Assembly: GCA_947177395.1 (NCBI GenBank)
Contig: CAMWUI010000025.1
Coordinates: 1 to 40,589 of the forward strand
DNA from: an uncultured Paraprevotella sp.
GTDB lineage: Bacteria > Bacteroidota > Bacteroidia > Bacteroidales > Bacteroidaceae
Direction of reading: 5' to 3'
DNA length: 40,589 nucleotides
Every line of letters begins with the position of its first letter. Positions within the stretch are counted from its first letter, which is position 1. This document shows positions 25,089 through 35,422 of this stretch, one piece after another. The notes under the pieces were generated by a model that did no database searches, was not told the origin of the DNA, and saw nothing but the letters and a program-made list of their open reading frames with translations. A program made the translations under genes and the position numbers.

Positions 25089-26009
25089 CTACCGTACACG
25101 CAACCGGGCTGCCGGCTGTATTTCATAATCCGGTGACAATTTATTCATCTTATATAAAGATTCCAGACGGATACCGTATCGCTGTGCAATACGGTGCATA
25201 GACTCTCCCGGTTGTACGATGTGAGGTTTCTTACGGAAAGAACGTTCCGCACGACGTTTTTTCTTTTCCAGATAAATCACATCTCCTGCACAAGGAACAT
25301 AATCAGTGGGCAGTTCGTTATATTTTCTCAACCTACGTGGCGAAACCCCCGTTTCCGCAGCAATCTGCTCTAATTTATCACCGGATTTCACCAATACATA
25401 ATAATTACCATTGTTACGGTAAACCCGGTGAGCACTTATCGTTTCATCCGTCAAATTGTGTTCCGAATGCCTGTTACTCTGAATTTCCCGCAAAGATTTT
25501 ATCTTATCATATTTATGCAATTCATACAACTGTATGATATCAATCAGTCTTGTTGCATACTGGGGATTCGTTGCATACCCGCATTTTTTCAGTCCATGAC
25601 ACCATCCTTTATAATCATATATGGACAATGTGAATAAGGATGCATAACGCGTGCGTTTTAAAAATCGGGAATGATCTTCATAAGATTCAGTAACATTCCG
25701 GTACACCCGAAACTTCTCCCCTTTTGCATCATCATCCTGACGAATATAAGGGCCATTCCATTCTCCTCCACATTTGATACCAAAATGATTGTTTGCTTGT
25801 ATGGCCAGCCGACTTTTTCCAGCCCCGCTCTCCAGCAATGCTTGAGCCAATGTCACACTAGCCGGAATACGGTGTTTAAGCATCTGTTCTACAGCTATTC
25901 CCTTATATGTATCAATATAATTCTGATAAGTAACATTCACTTTTTGTGCTGAAAGAAAAGAGATTCCAGCCCAAAGAATTAAAAAGAGAAACGAAATACG
26001 GAACTTCAT
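25089..26009 (-). CDS. Secreted N-acetylglucosaminidase with two LysM domains (peptidoglycan hydrolase)
   Basis: This 306-residue protein has a Sec signal peptide (MKFRISFLFLILWAGISFLSAQ). A glucosaminidase domain (~25-165) carries PASVTLAQALLESGAGKSRLA with the conserved Glu, then NHFGIKCG and YATNPQYATRLIDII. Two C-terminal LysM modules follow (~208-253, VLVKSGDKLEQIAAETGV; ~260-306, IVQPGESMHRIAQRYGI). It should cut glycan strands in the periplasm, anchored to peptidoglycan by LysM. A minus-strand -7 box (TATTTTTG) lies at 26044-26051. Length and layout are those of FlgJ-like/AcmA-like enzymes in Bacteroides. Confidence 0.9.
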   Translation of the reverse strand: MKFRISFLFLILWAGISFLSAQKVNVTYQNYIDTYKGIAVEQMLKHRIPASVTLAQALLESGAGKSRLAIQANNHFGIKCGGEWNGPYIRQDDDAKGEKFRVYRNVTESYEDHSRFLKRTRYASLFTLSIYDYKGWCHGLKKCGYATNPQYATRLIDIIQLYELHKYDKIKSLREIQSNRHSEHNLTDETISAHRVYRNNGNYYVLVKSGDKLEQIAAETGVSPRRLRKYNELPTDYVPCAGDVIYLEKKKRRAERSFRKKPHIVQPGESMHRIAQRYGIRLESLYKMNKLSPDYEIQPAARLRVR

Positions 26010-26043
26010 TACGTCGTATAATTAATTTATAGAATGTAGGATA

Positions 26044-26051
26044 CAAAAATA
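26044..26051 (-). promoter_or_regulatory. -7 box of the glucosaminidase gene
   Basis: TATTTTTG on the minus strand, 35 bases upstream of the ATG at 26009. The surrounding DNA is A/T-rich, so chance matches are easier here. Confidence 0.4.
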
Positions 26052-26126
26052 AATAAAAATACAATAAAAAGAAAAAGAAGTTGCAACAAAGTCATATACC
26101 ACATCCGTTATTTCATTTTTTCTGTC

Positions 26127-26134
26127 TATATTTG
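26127..26134 (+). promoter_or_regulatory. -7 box of the cytidine deaminase gene
   Basis: TATATTTG, 25 bases upstream of the ATG at 26159, supporting that ATG over the GTG at 26150. Confidence 0.5.
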
Positions 26135-26158
26135 TAGACATACAAAGTAGTGAACCTT

Positions 26159-26641
26159 ATGAAAGAAATGATCCTGCAAAGCAAAATCCTCGTCTATGCA
26201 TACGAAGAATTAAATGAGAAAGAACGTGAATTAATCGATGCAGCCAAAGCGGCCACCCAAAGCAGTTATGCCCCCTACTCTAAATTTTGCGTAGGTGCAG
26301 CCGTGCGATTGGCAGATGACACCATCGTGACAGGCAGTAATCAGGAAAACGCAGCTTTCCCGTCCGGATTATGCGCAGAACGGACTGCGCTGTTTTACGC
26401 CAATGCTTCTCATCCGGAAACAGCCGTCACGGACATTGCTATTGCCGCCGCAGTTCACGGACAGTTTCTGTCCTCTCCCATCCCTCCCTGCGGTGCATGC
26501 AGACAAGTGATCTTAGGAGTGGAAGAACGTTACAATCAACCCGTTCGCATCATGCTTTATGGTACAGACGGCATATATATAACAGACAGCATAAAAGTTC
26601 TTCTTCCGTTACAGTTTGTTGGGAATACAATGAAACAATAA
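26159..26641 (+). CDS. cdd: Cytidine deaminase
   Basis: This 160-residue protein has the small tetrameric CDA layout. YAPYSKFCVGAAV leads to ENAAFPSGLCAERTALF with the zinc Cys and catalytic Glu, then PPCGACRQV with the other two zinc cysteines. It deaminates cytidine and deoxycytidine to uridine forms in pyrimidine salvage. The ATG at 26159 is preferred over the GTG at 26150 because it is nearer the expected position downstream of the -7 box and is the commoner start codon. The N terminus is ~20 residues longer than in E. coli-independent small CDAs of Bacillus type. Confidence 0.93.
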   Translation: MKEMILQSKILVYAYEELNEKERELIDAAKAATQSSYAPYSKFCVGAAVRLADDTIVTGSNQENAAFPSGLCAERTALFYANASHPETAVTDIAIAAAVHGQFLSSPIPPCGACRQVILGVEERYNQPVRIMLYGTDGIYITDSIKVLLPLQFVGNTMKQ

Positions 26642-26797
26642 GCTTTTGGAAGAATCCTTCTATGTAGTTTCCGCAACAGCTGAACGGCTATTATCTTGCA
26701 AACAGTCGTTGAACAATTGATTTGATTCTAGGCTACAAAGATTAAGAACGGTCTTGACTTTTTCCTGTTACACGGCCTATAAATCAAGATTTATATC

Positions 26798-26805
26798 TAA
26801 ATTTG
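26798..26805 (+). promoter_or_regulatory. -7 box of the ABC-F gene
   Basis: TAAATTTG, 31 bases before the ATG at 26837, in an otherwise featureless 195-base intergenic region after cdd. Confidence 0.45.
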
Positions 26806-26821
26806 CACCCATTATAAATAA

Positions 26822-28452
<1,631 letters not shown>

Positions 28453-28453
<1 letters not shown>

Positions 28454-28490
28454 AAAAACTTGCCACAAAAGTCTTTGTGGCAAGTTTTTT
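28453..28490. terminator. Terminator after the ABC-F gene
   Basis: A perfect 17-bp stem (28453-28469 with 28474-28490) has a 4-base loop. The ends form A6/T6 runs, so it may be bidirectional. It overlaps the ABC-F stop codon by one base. Confidence 0.85.
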
Positions 28491-28542
28491 GTAATCATAT
28501 TCAATACAGACTAAAAATACTTAACTTTTATATAGTGTGACA

Positions 28543-29127
28543 ATGAAAACAAACATTCAAATTACTGAGGAAGACGAAAATAAAACCGGAGAACAACAGA
28601 ACGAGACTGCCGATCCGGCAAGCAATGCCGAAAAACTGAATTGTGACGAAAACTGTGAAGAAGAAAAAACAGAAACGGATCCTTTAACGGAAGTCAAAAC
28701 CCAATTAACGGAAATACAGGATAAATATCTGCGTCAGATAGCTGAATTTGATAACTATCGCAAACGTACGATGAAAGAAAAAGCAGACCTTATCCTCAAT
28801 GGCGCGGAACGTACTGTAACGGCCATACTGCCTGTCCTTGATGACTTTGAACGCGCACTGCAGAATATGGAAAAAGCAGAAGACATTCAGGCTGTAAAAG
28901 AAGGTGTCGAACTGATATTTCAAAAATTCACCAAAATCATGGAAGGCCTGGGAGTGAAGAAGATTGAAACTCAAAATGAAGATTTTAACACGGACGTACA
29001 CGAAGCCATAGCTCAGATTCCAGCACCGACAGACGAACTCAAAGGAAAAGTAATGGACTGTGTGCAAACGGGATATATGTTGAATGATAAAGTAATACGC
29101 CATGCTAAAGTGGCAGTAGGACTTTAA
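28543..29127 (+). CDS. grpE: GrpE nucleotide exchange factor
   Basis: This 194-residue protein has an acidic, disordered N terminus (~1-55) and a long coiled coil with [19 protein letters not shown]. The C-terminal beta domain has [21 protein letters not shown] and [22 protein letters not shown], which binds the DnaK ATPase lobe. GrpE releases ADP from DnaK. The ATG at 28543 is used rather than the GTG at 28537. It is directly followed (20 bases) by dnaJ; no dnaK is in the window, so DnaK must be elsewhere. Confidence 0.95.
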   Translation: MKTNIQITEEDENKTGEQQNETADPASNAEKLNCDENCEEEKTETDPLTEVKTQLTEIQDKYLRQIAEFDNYRKRTMKEKADLILNGAERTVTAILPVLDDFERALQNMEKAEDIQAVKEGVELIFQKFTKIMEGLGVKKIETQNEDFNTDVHEAIAQIPAPTDELKGKVMDCVQTGYMLNDKVIRHAKVAVGL

Positions 29128-29147
29128 TAATATTCGGGACAAGCAAG

Positions 29148-30296
29148 ATGGAAAAACGCGATTATTATGAAGTGCTGGGCATAGATAAAAATGCCAGTGA
29201 TGCAGAAATTAAAAGAGCCTATAAGAAAATGGCTATAAAATACCATCCAGACCGCAATCCCGATGACAAAGAGGCTGAAGCCAAGTTCAAGGAAGCTGCG
29301 GAGGCATACGATGTGCTACATGACCCGCAGAAACGAGCACGTTATGATCAGTTCGGACACGCAGGATTAGGTGGAGCCAGCGGATTCGGAGGTGGCGGCC
29401 AAGGGATGAATATGGACGACATTTTCTCCATGTTCGGTGATATTTTCGGCGGGCATACAGGCTTCGGTGGTTTTAGCGGAGGACGTACCCGCAAACCTCA
29501 ATACAAAGGAGGAGACCTGCGCCTGAAAGTACGGCTCAATTATCAGGATATCGCTACCGGTATCACTAAAAAATTCAAAGTCAAGAAAAAAGTCACATGT
29601 TCTCATTGCCATGGAAACGGTGGAGAAGGAAGTGGTGCAACCGAAACCTGTCCCACATGCCATGGAAGCGGAGTCGTAACCCGCACGCAACAAAGCATCT
29701 TCGGCATGATGCAGACCCAAAGCCCTTGTCCCACATGTGGCGGAGAAGGCACTATCATCAAAAACAAATGTAAAGAATGCCACGGAGAAGGTGTAGTAGA
29801 CGGTGAAGAAATCATTGAAATAAAGATTCCGGCCGGTGTAGCGGACGGAATGATTGTCAACGTACCCGGCAAGGGCCATGCTGCACGACGCGGAGGTATC
29901 CCCGGCGACATTCAGGTGTACATTGAAGAAGAACCGCACAAGGAATTGTTGCGTGAAGACAATAATTTGATATATAATCTTTTGCTGGATGTACCGACTG
30001 CCGCTTTAGGAGGAAGTGTAGAGATTCCTACCATTGACAGCAAGGTGCGCATAAAAATAGATCCCGGGACCCAGCCGGGAAAGGTTGTCCGTCTGCGCGG
30101 CAAAGGACTGCCGGCCGTTCAAGGATACGGATACGGCACGGGCGATTTGATTGTGAATATCAGCGTTTATATTCCCGAGACATTGAGCAAAGACGAAAAG
30201 AAAGCTCTTGAAGAAATGCAGAAGAGTGACAACTTTGCTCCGAATCAGTCTATCAAAAACAAGATATTCAATAAATTCAAAAGTTATTTTGAATAA
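29148..30296 (+). CDS. dnaJ: Chaperone DnaJ (type A Hsp40)
   Basis: This 382-residue protein has a J domain with HPD at 33-35, a Gly/Phe-rich linker (~75-125) and a zinc domain with four CxxCxGxG-type repeats ([32 protein letters not shown]). C-terminal substrate-binding beta domains end in a dimerisation tail ([14 protein letters not shown]). It delivers substrates to DnaK and stimulates its ATPase. It lies 20 bases after grpE and 11 bases before the FolC gene, so all three may be one transcript. Confidence 0.97.
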   Translation: MEKRDYYEVLGIDKNASDAEIKRAYKKMAIKYHPDRNPDDKEAEAKFKEAAEAYDVLHDPQKRARYDQFGHAGLGGASGFGGGGQGMNMDDIFSMFGDIFGGHTGFGGFSGGRTRKPQYKGGDLRLKVRLNYQDIATGITKKFKVKKKVTCSHCHGNGGEGSGATETCPTCHGSGVVTRTQQSIFGMMQTQSPCPTCGGEGTIIKNKCKECHGEGVVDGEEIIEIKIPAGVADGMIVNVPGKGHAARRGGIPGDIQVYIEEEPHKELLREDNNLIYNLLLDVPTAALGGSVEIPTIDSKVRIKIDPGTQPGKVVRLRGKGLPAVQGYGYGTGDLIVNISVYIPETLSKDEKKALEEMQKSDNFAPNQSIKNKIFNKFKSYFE

Positions 30297-30307
30297 TATC
30301 CTTTGAG

Positions 30308-31594
30308 ATGACGTATAAAGAGACCACCGAATATCTGTTCGACAGCACTCCCCTGTTTCAGTATATCGGCAAAGAAGCATACAAAGAAGGACTATCCAAT
30401 ACATGGGCTTTGGACGAGCACTTCGGACACCCGCATCAGAACTTCCGTTGTATACACATCGGCGGGACAAACGGCAAGGGTTCGTGCAGCCACACACTGG
30501 CTGCCATACTTCAGGCCGCAGGATATAAAGTGGGACTTTATACGTCACCTCATCTTGTAGATTTCCGGGAACGGATTCGTGTCAACGGTGATATGATTCC
30601 GGAACAACGGGTCATAGACTTCGTAGAACAGGAACGCTCTTTTTTTGAGCCGCTCCGTCCTTCATTTTTTGAACTGACCACAGCACTTGCTTTCCTCTAC
30701 TTTGCAGAGTGCAAAATAGACATAGCAGTAATAGAAGTGGGATTGGGCGGACGTCTGGACTGTACAAATATCATAACCCCGGATTTATCGGTCATCACGA
30801 ATATCAGTTTCGACCACGTTCAGTTTCTGGGCAATACTTTATCACAGATAGCTGTGGAAAAAGCCGGTATCATAAAAAAGAACACCCCGGTAATCATTGG
30901 AGAGACCACCCCGGAAACACGCGCTATTTTCACAAATAAAGCAAAAGAAATGAACGCTTTATTAATATTTGCAGAAGAAGAGAAAGAAATCATTTCTTCC
31001 ACTTCCGCAAACAAAGGCGGACGTATTTATCAAACCCGTTCATGGGGGGAACTATATGGCGAACTGGGAGGACTGTATCAGGAAAAAAACACAAACACCC
31101 TTTTATGTGTAGTCAGACTACTCCGATCCATCGGTTACACTATCCATGACGAACATTTACGGGACGGATTCTCTCACGTAAGCAAACGAACCGGCCTACG
31201 CGGACGCTGGCAAGTGTTAGGTACGTCTCCGCTCATCATCTGCGATACCGGACATAACACAGGAGGCATTCAATACATAGCACAACAGCTATCGGAATTA
31301 TCTGCCAAGACCTTGCGGATTATTCTCGGTATGGTCAACGACAAAGACATACACGGAGTTCTGGCAACGTTGCCAGCGCATGCAACCTATTATTTCACCA
31401 AAGCCAATGTCAAACGCGCGCTCCCCGAACTGGAGTTGCAAAACATTGCCACCCGCACAGGACTGAAAGGTGTATCATATCCGTCGGTCAAAGAAGCATA
31501 TACACAGGCTTGTGCCGAAGCCACTCCTGAAGATATCATCTTTATCGGTGGAAGCACTTTTATCGTTGCGGACCTGCTCGCTACTTGTTTTTAG
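30308..31594 (+). CDS. folC: Bifunctional dihydrofolate synthase/folylpolyglutamate synthase
   Basis: This 428-residue Mur-ligase-fold enzyme has IHIGGTNGKGSCSHTLAAIL (P-loop), GLYTSPHLVDFRERI, ELTTALAFLYF, VIEVGLGGRLDCTN, TNISFDHVQFLG and AVEKAGIIK, and a C-terminal domain with CDTGHNTGGI. It adds glutamate to dihydropteroate and to folates. The motifs and length are standard. It starts 11 bases after the dnaJ stop. Confidence 0.95.
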   Translation: MTYKETTEYLFDSTPLFQYIGKEAYKEGLSNTWALDEHFGHPHQNFRCIHIGGTNGKGSCSHTLAAILQAAGYKVGLYTSPHLVDFRERIRVNGDMIPEQRVIDFVEQERSFFEPLRPSFFELTTALAFLYFAECKIDIAVIEVGLGGRLDCTNIITPDLSVITNISFDHVQFLGNTLSQIAVEKAGIIKKNTPVIIGETTPETRAIFTNKAKEMNALLIFAEEEKEIISSTSANKGGRIYQTRSWGELYGELGGLYQEKNTNTLLCVVRLLRSIGYTIHDEHLRDGFSHVSKRTGLRGRWQVLGTSPLIICDTGHNTGGIQYIAQQLSELSAKTLRIILGMVNDKDIHGVLATLPAHATYYFTKANVKRALPELELQNIATRTGLKGVSYPSVKEAYTQACAEATPEDIIFIGGSTFIVADLLATCF

Positions 31595-31635
31595 CCTATT
31601 TTCACACTATATCTTTTATCTTTTTATAGGTTTTC

Positions 31636-31667
31636 TTTGTAAAAACGGAAGTTTTTACTTTAATTTG
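31636..31667 (+). promoter_or_regulatory. Promoter of the galM-transporter-galK operon
   Basis: TTTG (31636-31639), exactly 20 bases, then TTAATTTG (31660-31667), one base off the -7 consensus. It predicts a short leader before the ATG at 31704. No obvious operator palindrome was seen. Confidence 0.6.
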
Positions 31668-31703
31668 CATTAGTGAATGTAATTAACTTTAAATCTCTAT
31701 AAA

Positions 31704-32783
31704 ATGGAAATAAAGAATCAATGCGGACTGAAGCGTGAGGACTTTCAGACCGAAATCCAAGGAAAGAAAACTGATTTGTATATCCTTAAAAACAAAAAGA
31801 ACTTTGAAGTTGCCATCACAAACTACGGAGGTGCATTGGTCGCTATTATGACTCCCGACCGTAACGGCAAGTTAGCCAATGTCATTCAGGGACATGACAA
31901 CATCGAAGAAGTAATAAGCAGTCCGGAGCCCTTCCTCAGCACATTGATCGGACGTTACGGCAACCGCATCTGCAAAGGTACTTTTACACTGGACGGCAAA
32001 GAATACAAACTGGCAATCAATAACGGCCCCAACCATCTGCACGGCGGTCCTACCGGTTTTCACGCCCGGGTGTGGGAGGCAGAACAAACGGATGAATCGA
32101 CACTGAAACTCCACTATATCTCTCCCGACGGAGAAGAAGGATTTCCCGGAACACTGGACATGACGGTGATATACAGCGTAACGGAAGACAATGAATTAGT
32201 CATCGACTATAAAGGAACCACCGACAAAAAAACAATCGTCAATATGACAAACCACGGCTTCTTCAGTTTGGCCGGTATTGACAACCCCACTCCCACTATC
32301 GAGCATCTTAAATGCCAAATCAACGCAGACTTCTTTATTCCAATCGACGACACGTCCATACCGACGGGAGAAGTGGTTTCGGTGAAAGGAACTCCCTTTG
32401 ATTTCACCACCATGCACGAAGTCGGCGAACGTATCGATGCCGATGACATACAGACAAAGAACGGTGCCGGATACGATCATTGTTTTGTACTTAACAAGAA
32501 AGAAGACGGGGAACTTTCGTTTGCAGCCAAGGTAATCGAACCGGTGACAGGCCGTACCATGGAAGTTTATACAACGGAACCGGGCGTACAGGTATACACT
32601 GACAACTGGGCCGACGGCTACAAAGGTCAGCACGGTGCCACATTCCCGCGCCGCAGTGCCATCTGTTTCGAGGCACAGCACTTCCCCGACTCGCCCAACC
32701 GCGGACATTTCCCCTCGGTGGTATTATGTCCTAGAGAGACTTATACTCAGAAGACCGTCTATAAATTCGGCATAGAAGAATAA
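31704..32783 (+). CDS. galM: Aldose 1-epimerase (galactose mutarotase)
   Basis: This 359-residue beta-sandwich protein has GRYGNRICKGTF, NNGPNHLHGGPTGFH (first catalytic-site His region), TNHGFFSLAG, AGYDHCFVL, and the Glu-containing FEAQHFPDSPNRG near the end. It interconverts alpha and beta anomers of galactose or glucose. No signal peptide is evident, so it is cytoplasmic. It begins the operon with a sugar transporter (46 bases on) and galactokinase, which needs the alpha anomer. Confidence 0.94.
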   Translation: MEIKNQCGLKREDFQTEIQGKKTDLYILKNKKNFEVAITNYGGALVAIMTPDRNGKLANVIQGHDNIEEVISSPEPFLSTLIGRYGNRICKGTFTLDGKEYKLAINNGPNHLHGGPTGFHARVWEAEQTDESTLKLHYISPDGEEGFPGTLDMTVIYSVTEDNELVIDYKGTTDKKTIVNMTNHGFFSLAGIDNPTPTIEHLKCQINADFFIPIDDTSIPTGEVVSVKGTPFDFTTMHEVGERIDADDIQTKNGAGYDHCFVLNKKEDGELSFAAKVIEPVTGRTMEVYTTEPGVQVYTDNWADGYKGQHGATFPRRSAICFEAQHFPDSPNRGHFPSVVLCPRETYTQKTVYKFGIEE

Positions 32784-32829
32784 CCAATTAATTTATAATT
32801 ATATAACTAAAAAACTAACTGACACAAAA

Positions 32830-34065
32830 ATGGGACAAAAACAACAACCGAACTATACGTTCGCATTAGTCATTGTCATTGCTGTATGTTTCCTTATCGG
32901 ATTCGTTACGACAATGAACAACTCCATGATTGAGTTCTGTAAGAACGCTTTTACCTTAAACAATTTCCAGAGCCAGCTCGTCAATTCGGCGTTCTACGGT
33001 GCTTACATCATGTCCATTCCTTTCGGTTTCATGATGAGTAAAATCGGCTACAAGGCAACTCTCGTGCTCGGTTTGGCTGTAGTAGGTCTCGGATTCGTCA
33101 TCAACTACCTCTGCATCAGCGGTAATCTGGACGGTGATGTAAGTACCACCTACTGGATGTTCCTGGGCTGTATGTTTATTGTTGCGCTGGGTATCGTAAT
33201 GCTTCAGCTCGTAGCCAATCCTTATGTAATGGTACTGGGTGCTCCCGAGAAAGGCGCTTTCCGTATGACATTCAGCCAGGCATTGAACTCTGTGGCTACC
33301 ACGGTGGCACCGATTTTCATCGCCAGTGTAATTCTGAGTGGAAAGAAAGCAGAAAACGCCGTTCCCAGCGATATACCTTATCCTTACCTGGGTTTGGGTA
33401 TTTTCACGCTTATCCTTTGCATCATTCTGGCTTTCCTCAAATTGCCCAACATCGACGAGGGCAAACAGGCAGCAGAAGCTACCGGCGTACAGAAAGAGTA
33501 TAAGAGCAGCGTATTCAAATATCCACATGTATGGCTCGGCGCACTGGGTATCTTCATGTACATGGGTCTGGAAATCGGTATACCTTCCATGCTTACCGCT
33601 TATTTCGAAGCCAACAACCCGATTCCGGGCAAGAGTGCGACCGATTTGCTGTGGGTTTATTGGGGCGGTATGATGGTAGGCCGTTTCATCGGAGCCGGCA
33701 TTCTGTCCAAGTTCCAGCCCCGCGTATTGCTGTCGGCCTGCCTGCTGGGCGGTGCCGCTTGCGTGGGTATCTCATTCTTCCTGTCAGGTGCAGCCGCCGT
33801 ATATGCCATGTTGGCAGCCGGTCTGTTCCATTCCGTAATGTGGCCGCTGGTATTCAACCTTGGCTTGCAGGAATTAGGTCCACATACCAAAGCAGCCTCC
33901 GGTATCATCAATCTGGGTGTTGTAGGTGCAGCTACGCTGACTCCGCTCATGGGTATGGTTGTCGACAACCCGTCACTGGGTGTTGGTGCGGCCATCTGCA
34001 TGATGTTCATCTACTACATTTATGTAATGTGGTTCTGCTGGAAAGGTTCCAAAGTAGGCCTGTAA
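32830..34065 (+). CDS. Sugar:proton symporter, MFS FHS family (GluP/FucP-like)
   Basis: This 411-residue membrane protein has 12 predicted segments and family motifs: FVTTMNNSMIEFCKNAFTL in TM1, SQLVNSAFYGAYIMSIPFG, LVANPYVMVLG, and a second-half WGGMMVGRFIGAG. It lies between galM and galK, which points to galactose and/or glucose uptake across the inner membrane. The start is fixed by a purine-rich stretch just upstream and by the conserved N terminus. Confidence 0.92.
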   Translation: MGQKQQPNYTFALVIVIAVCFLIGFVTTMNNSMIEFCKNAFTLNNFQSQLVNSAFYGAYIMSIPFGFMMSKIGYKATLVLGLAVVGLGFVINYLCISGNLDGDVSTTYWMFLGCMFIVALGIVMLQLVANPYVMVLGAPEKGAFRMTFSQALNSVATTVAPIFIASVILSGKKAENAVPSDIPYPYLGLGIFTLILCIILAFLKLPNIDEGKQAAEATGVQKEYKSSVFKYPHVWLGALGIFMYMGLEIGIPSMLTAYFEANNPIPGKSATDLLWVYWGGMMVGRFIGAGILSKFQPRVLLSACLLGGAACVGISFFLSGAAAVYAMLAAGLFHSVMWPLVFNLGLQELGPHTKAASGIINLGVVGAATLTPLMGMVVDNPSLGVGAAICMMFIYYIYVMWFCWKGSKVGL

Positions 34066-34125
34066 GTTTCAATCAAAACGTATAAAAAAGATATTTCATT
34101 TATTAACCTTATAAATAATAGACGT

Positions 34126-35286
34126 ATGAAATTAACTATTGAAGATGTAAGAAGCCGCTTCATCGAACACTTCGACGGAACAACCGGTTCAGTATATGCT
34201 TCTCCGGGTCGTATCAACCTGATTGGCGAGCACACCGACTATAACAACGGATTCGTATTCCCCGGTGCCGTACAGCAAGGCATGATTGCGGAAATCAAAC
34301 CGAACGGAACGCGCAATGTACGTGCTTATTCTATCGACCTGAAAGATTACGTAGAGTTCTCTCTCGACGATGAAAAGGGTCCGAAAGCGACTTGGGCACG
34401 CTATATTTTCGGTGTATGCCGCGAAATGATGGCTTTGGGTGTACCTGTACAGGGATTCAACACGGCTTTTGCCGGTGACGTACCCCTCGGTGCCGGTATG
34501 AGTTCATCCGCCGCTTTGGAAAGTTGCTTCGCTTTCGCCTGCAACGACCTGTGGGGCGAGAACAAGATTTCCAAGATGGATTTGGCCAAAGTAGGACAGG
34601 CTACGGAACACAAATATATCGGTTGCAACTGCGGTATCATGGACCAGTTCGCCAGTGTGCACGGCAAGGCCGGTAGTCTGATGCGTCTGGACTGCCGCAG
34701 CGGTGAATTCGAATATTTCCCTTGGAATCCGAAAGGCTATAAACTGGTGCTCGTCAACAGTTGTGTGAAGCACGAATTGGCAGGAAGCCCCTACAACGAC
34801 CGCCGTCTGAGCTGTGAGCGGGTGGCTGCCGTCATCGCCAAACATCATCCCGAAGTAGAAAGTCTGCGTGATGCCTCTTACGAAATGCTGGAAGAGGTAA
34901 AAGGCGAAATCAGCGAAGAAGATGCAAAGCGTGCCGCATACGTAATCGGCGAACGCGACCGTGTGCTGGCTGTATGCGAAGCCCTGGAAAAGGGAGACTA
35001 TGAGACTGTAGGAGAAAAGATGTATGAGACACACCACGGTTTGAGCAAGGAATATGAAGTTTCCTGCGAAGAACTGGACTTCCTGAACGATATCGCACAT
35101 GAAGAACACGTTACCGGTTCACGTATCATGGGCGGCGGCTTCGGTGGTTGCACTATCAACTTGGTAAGCGAAGAGTTGTATGACAACTTCGTCAAGGTTG
35201 TAAAAACGAAGTTCAAGGAAAAATATGGCAAGGAGCCCATTATTATCGATGTTGTTATCGGTGACGGCTCGCGTAAACTTTGCTAA
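34126..35286 (+). CDS. galK: Galactokinase
   Basis: This 386-residue GHMP kinase has SPGRINLIGEHTDYNNGFVFP (sugar site), GDVPLGAGMSSSAALE (ATP loop), CGIMDQFASVHGKAG with the catalytic Asp, and GGGFGGCTI near the C terminus. It phosphorylates alpha-galactose to galactose 1-phosphate. It is 60 bases after the transporter and ends the operon with a terminator 28 bases later. galT and galE are not in the window. Confidence 0.96.
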   Translation: MKLTIEDVRSRFIEHFDGTTGSVYASPGRINLIGEHTDYNNGFVFPGAVQQGMIAEIKPNGTRNVRAYSIDLKDYVEFSLDDEKGPKATWARYIFGVCREMMALGVPVQGFNTAFAGDVPLGAGMSSSAALESCFAFACNDLWGENKISKMDLAKVGQATEHKYIGCNCGIMDQFASVHGKAGSLMRLDCRSGEFEYFPWNPKGYKLVLVNSCVKHELAGSPYNDRRLSCERVAAVIAKHHPEVESLRDASYEMLEEVKGEISEEDAKRAAYVIGERDRVLAVCEALEKGDYETVGEKMYETHHGLSKEYEVSCEELDFLNDIAHEEHVTGSRIMGGGFGGCTINLVSEELYDNFVKVVKTKFKEKYGKEPIIIDVVIGDGSRKLC

Positions 35287-35313
35287 GGACTAATTCTATT
35301 TTTCCACAATGAC

Positions 35314-35349
35314 ATAAGACCTGCCGGACACATGCCCGACAGGTCTTAT
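35314..35349 (+). terminator. Terminator after galK
   Basis: The stem ATAAGACCTG/CAGGTCTTAT (35314-35323 with 35340-35349) is extended by a partly paired inner region. It separates the galactose operon from the GH2 gene. Confidence 0.65.
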
Positions 35350-35422
35350 TCATTAAATCATTTCTCTTTTCCTTGTCTGAAAACAATCCCATACATAGAT
35401 ACAAACCAACATTTGCAAACCG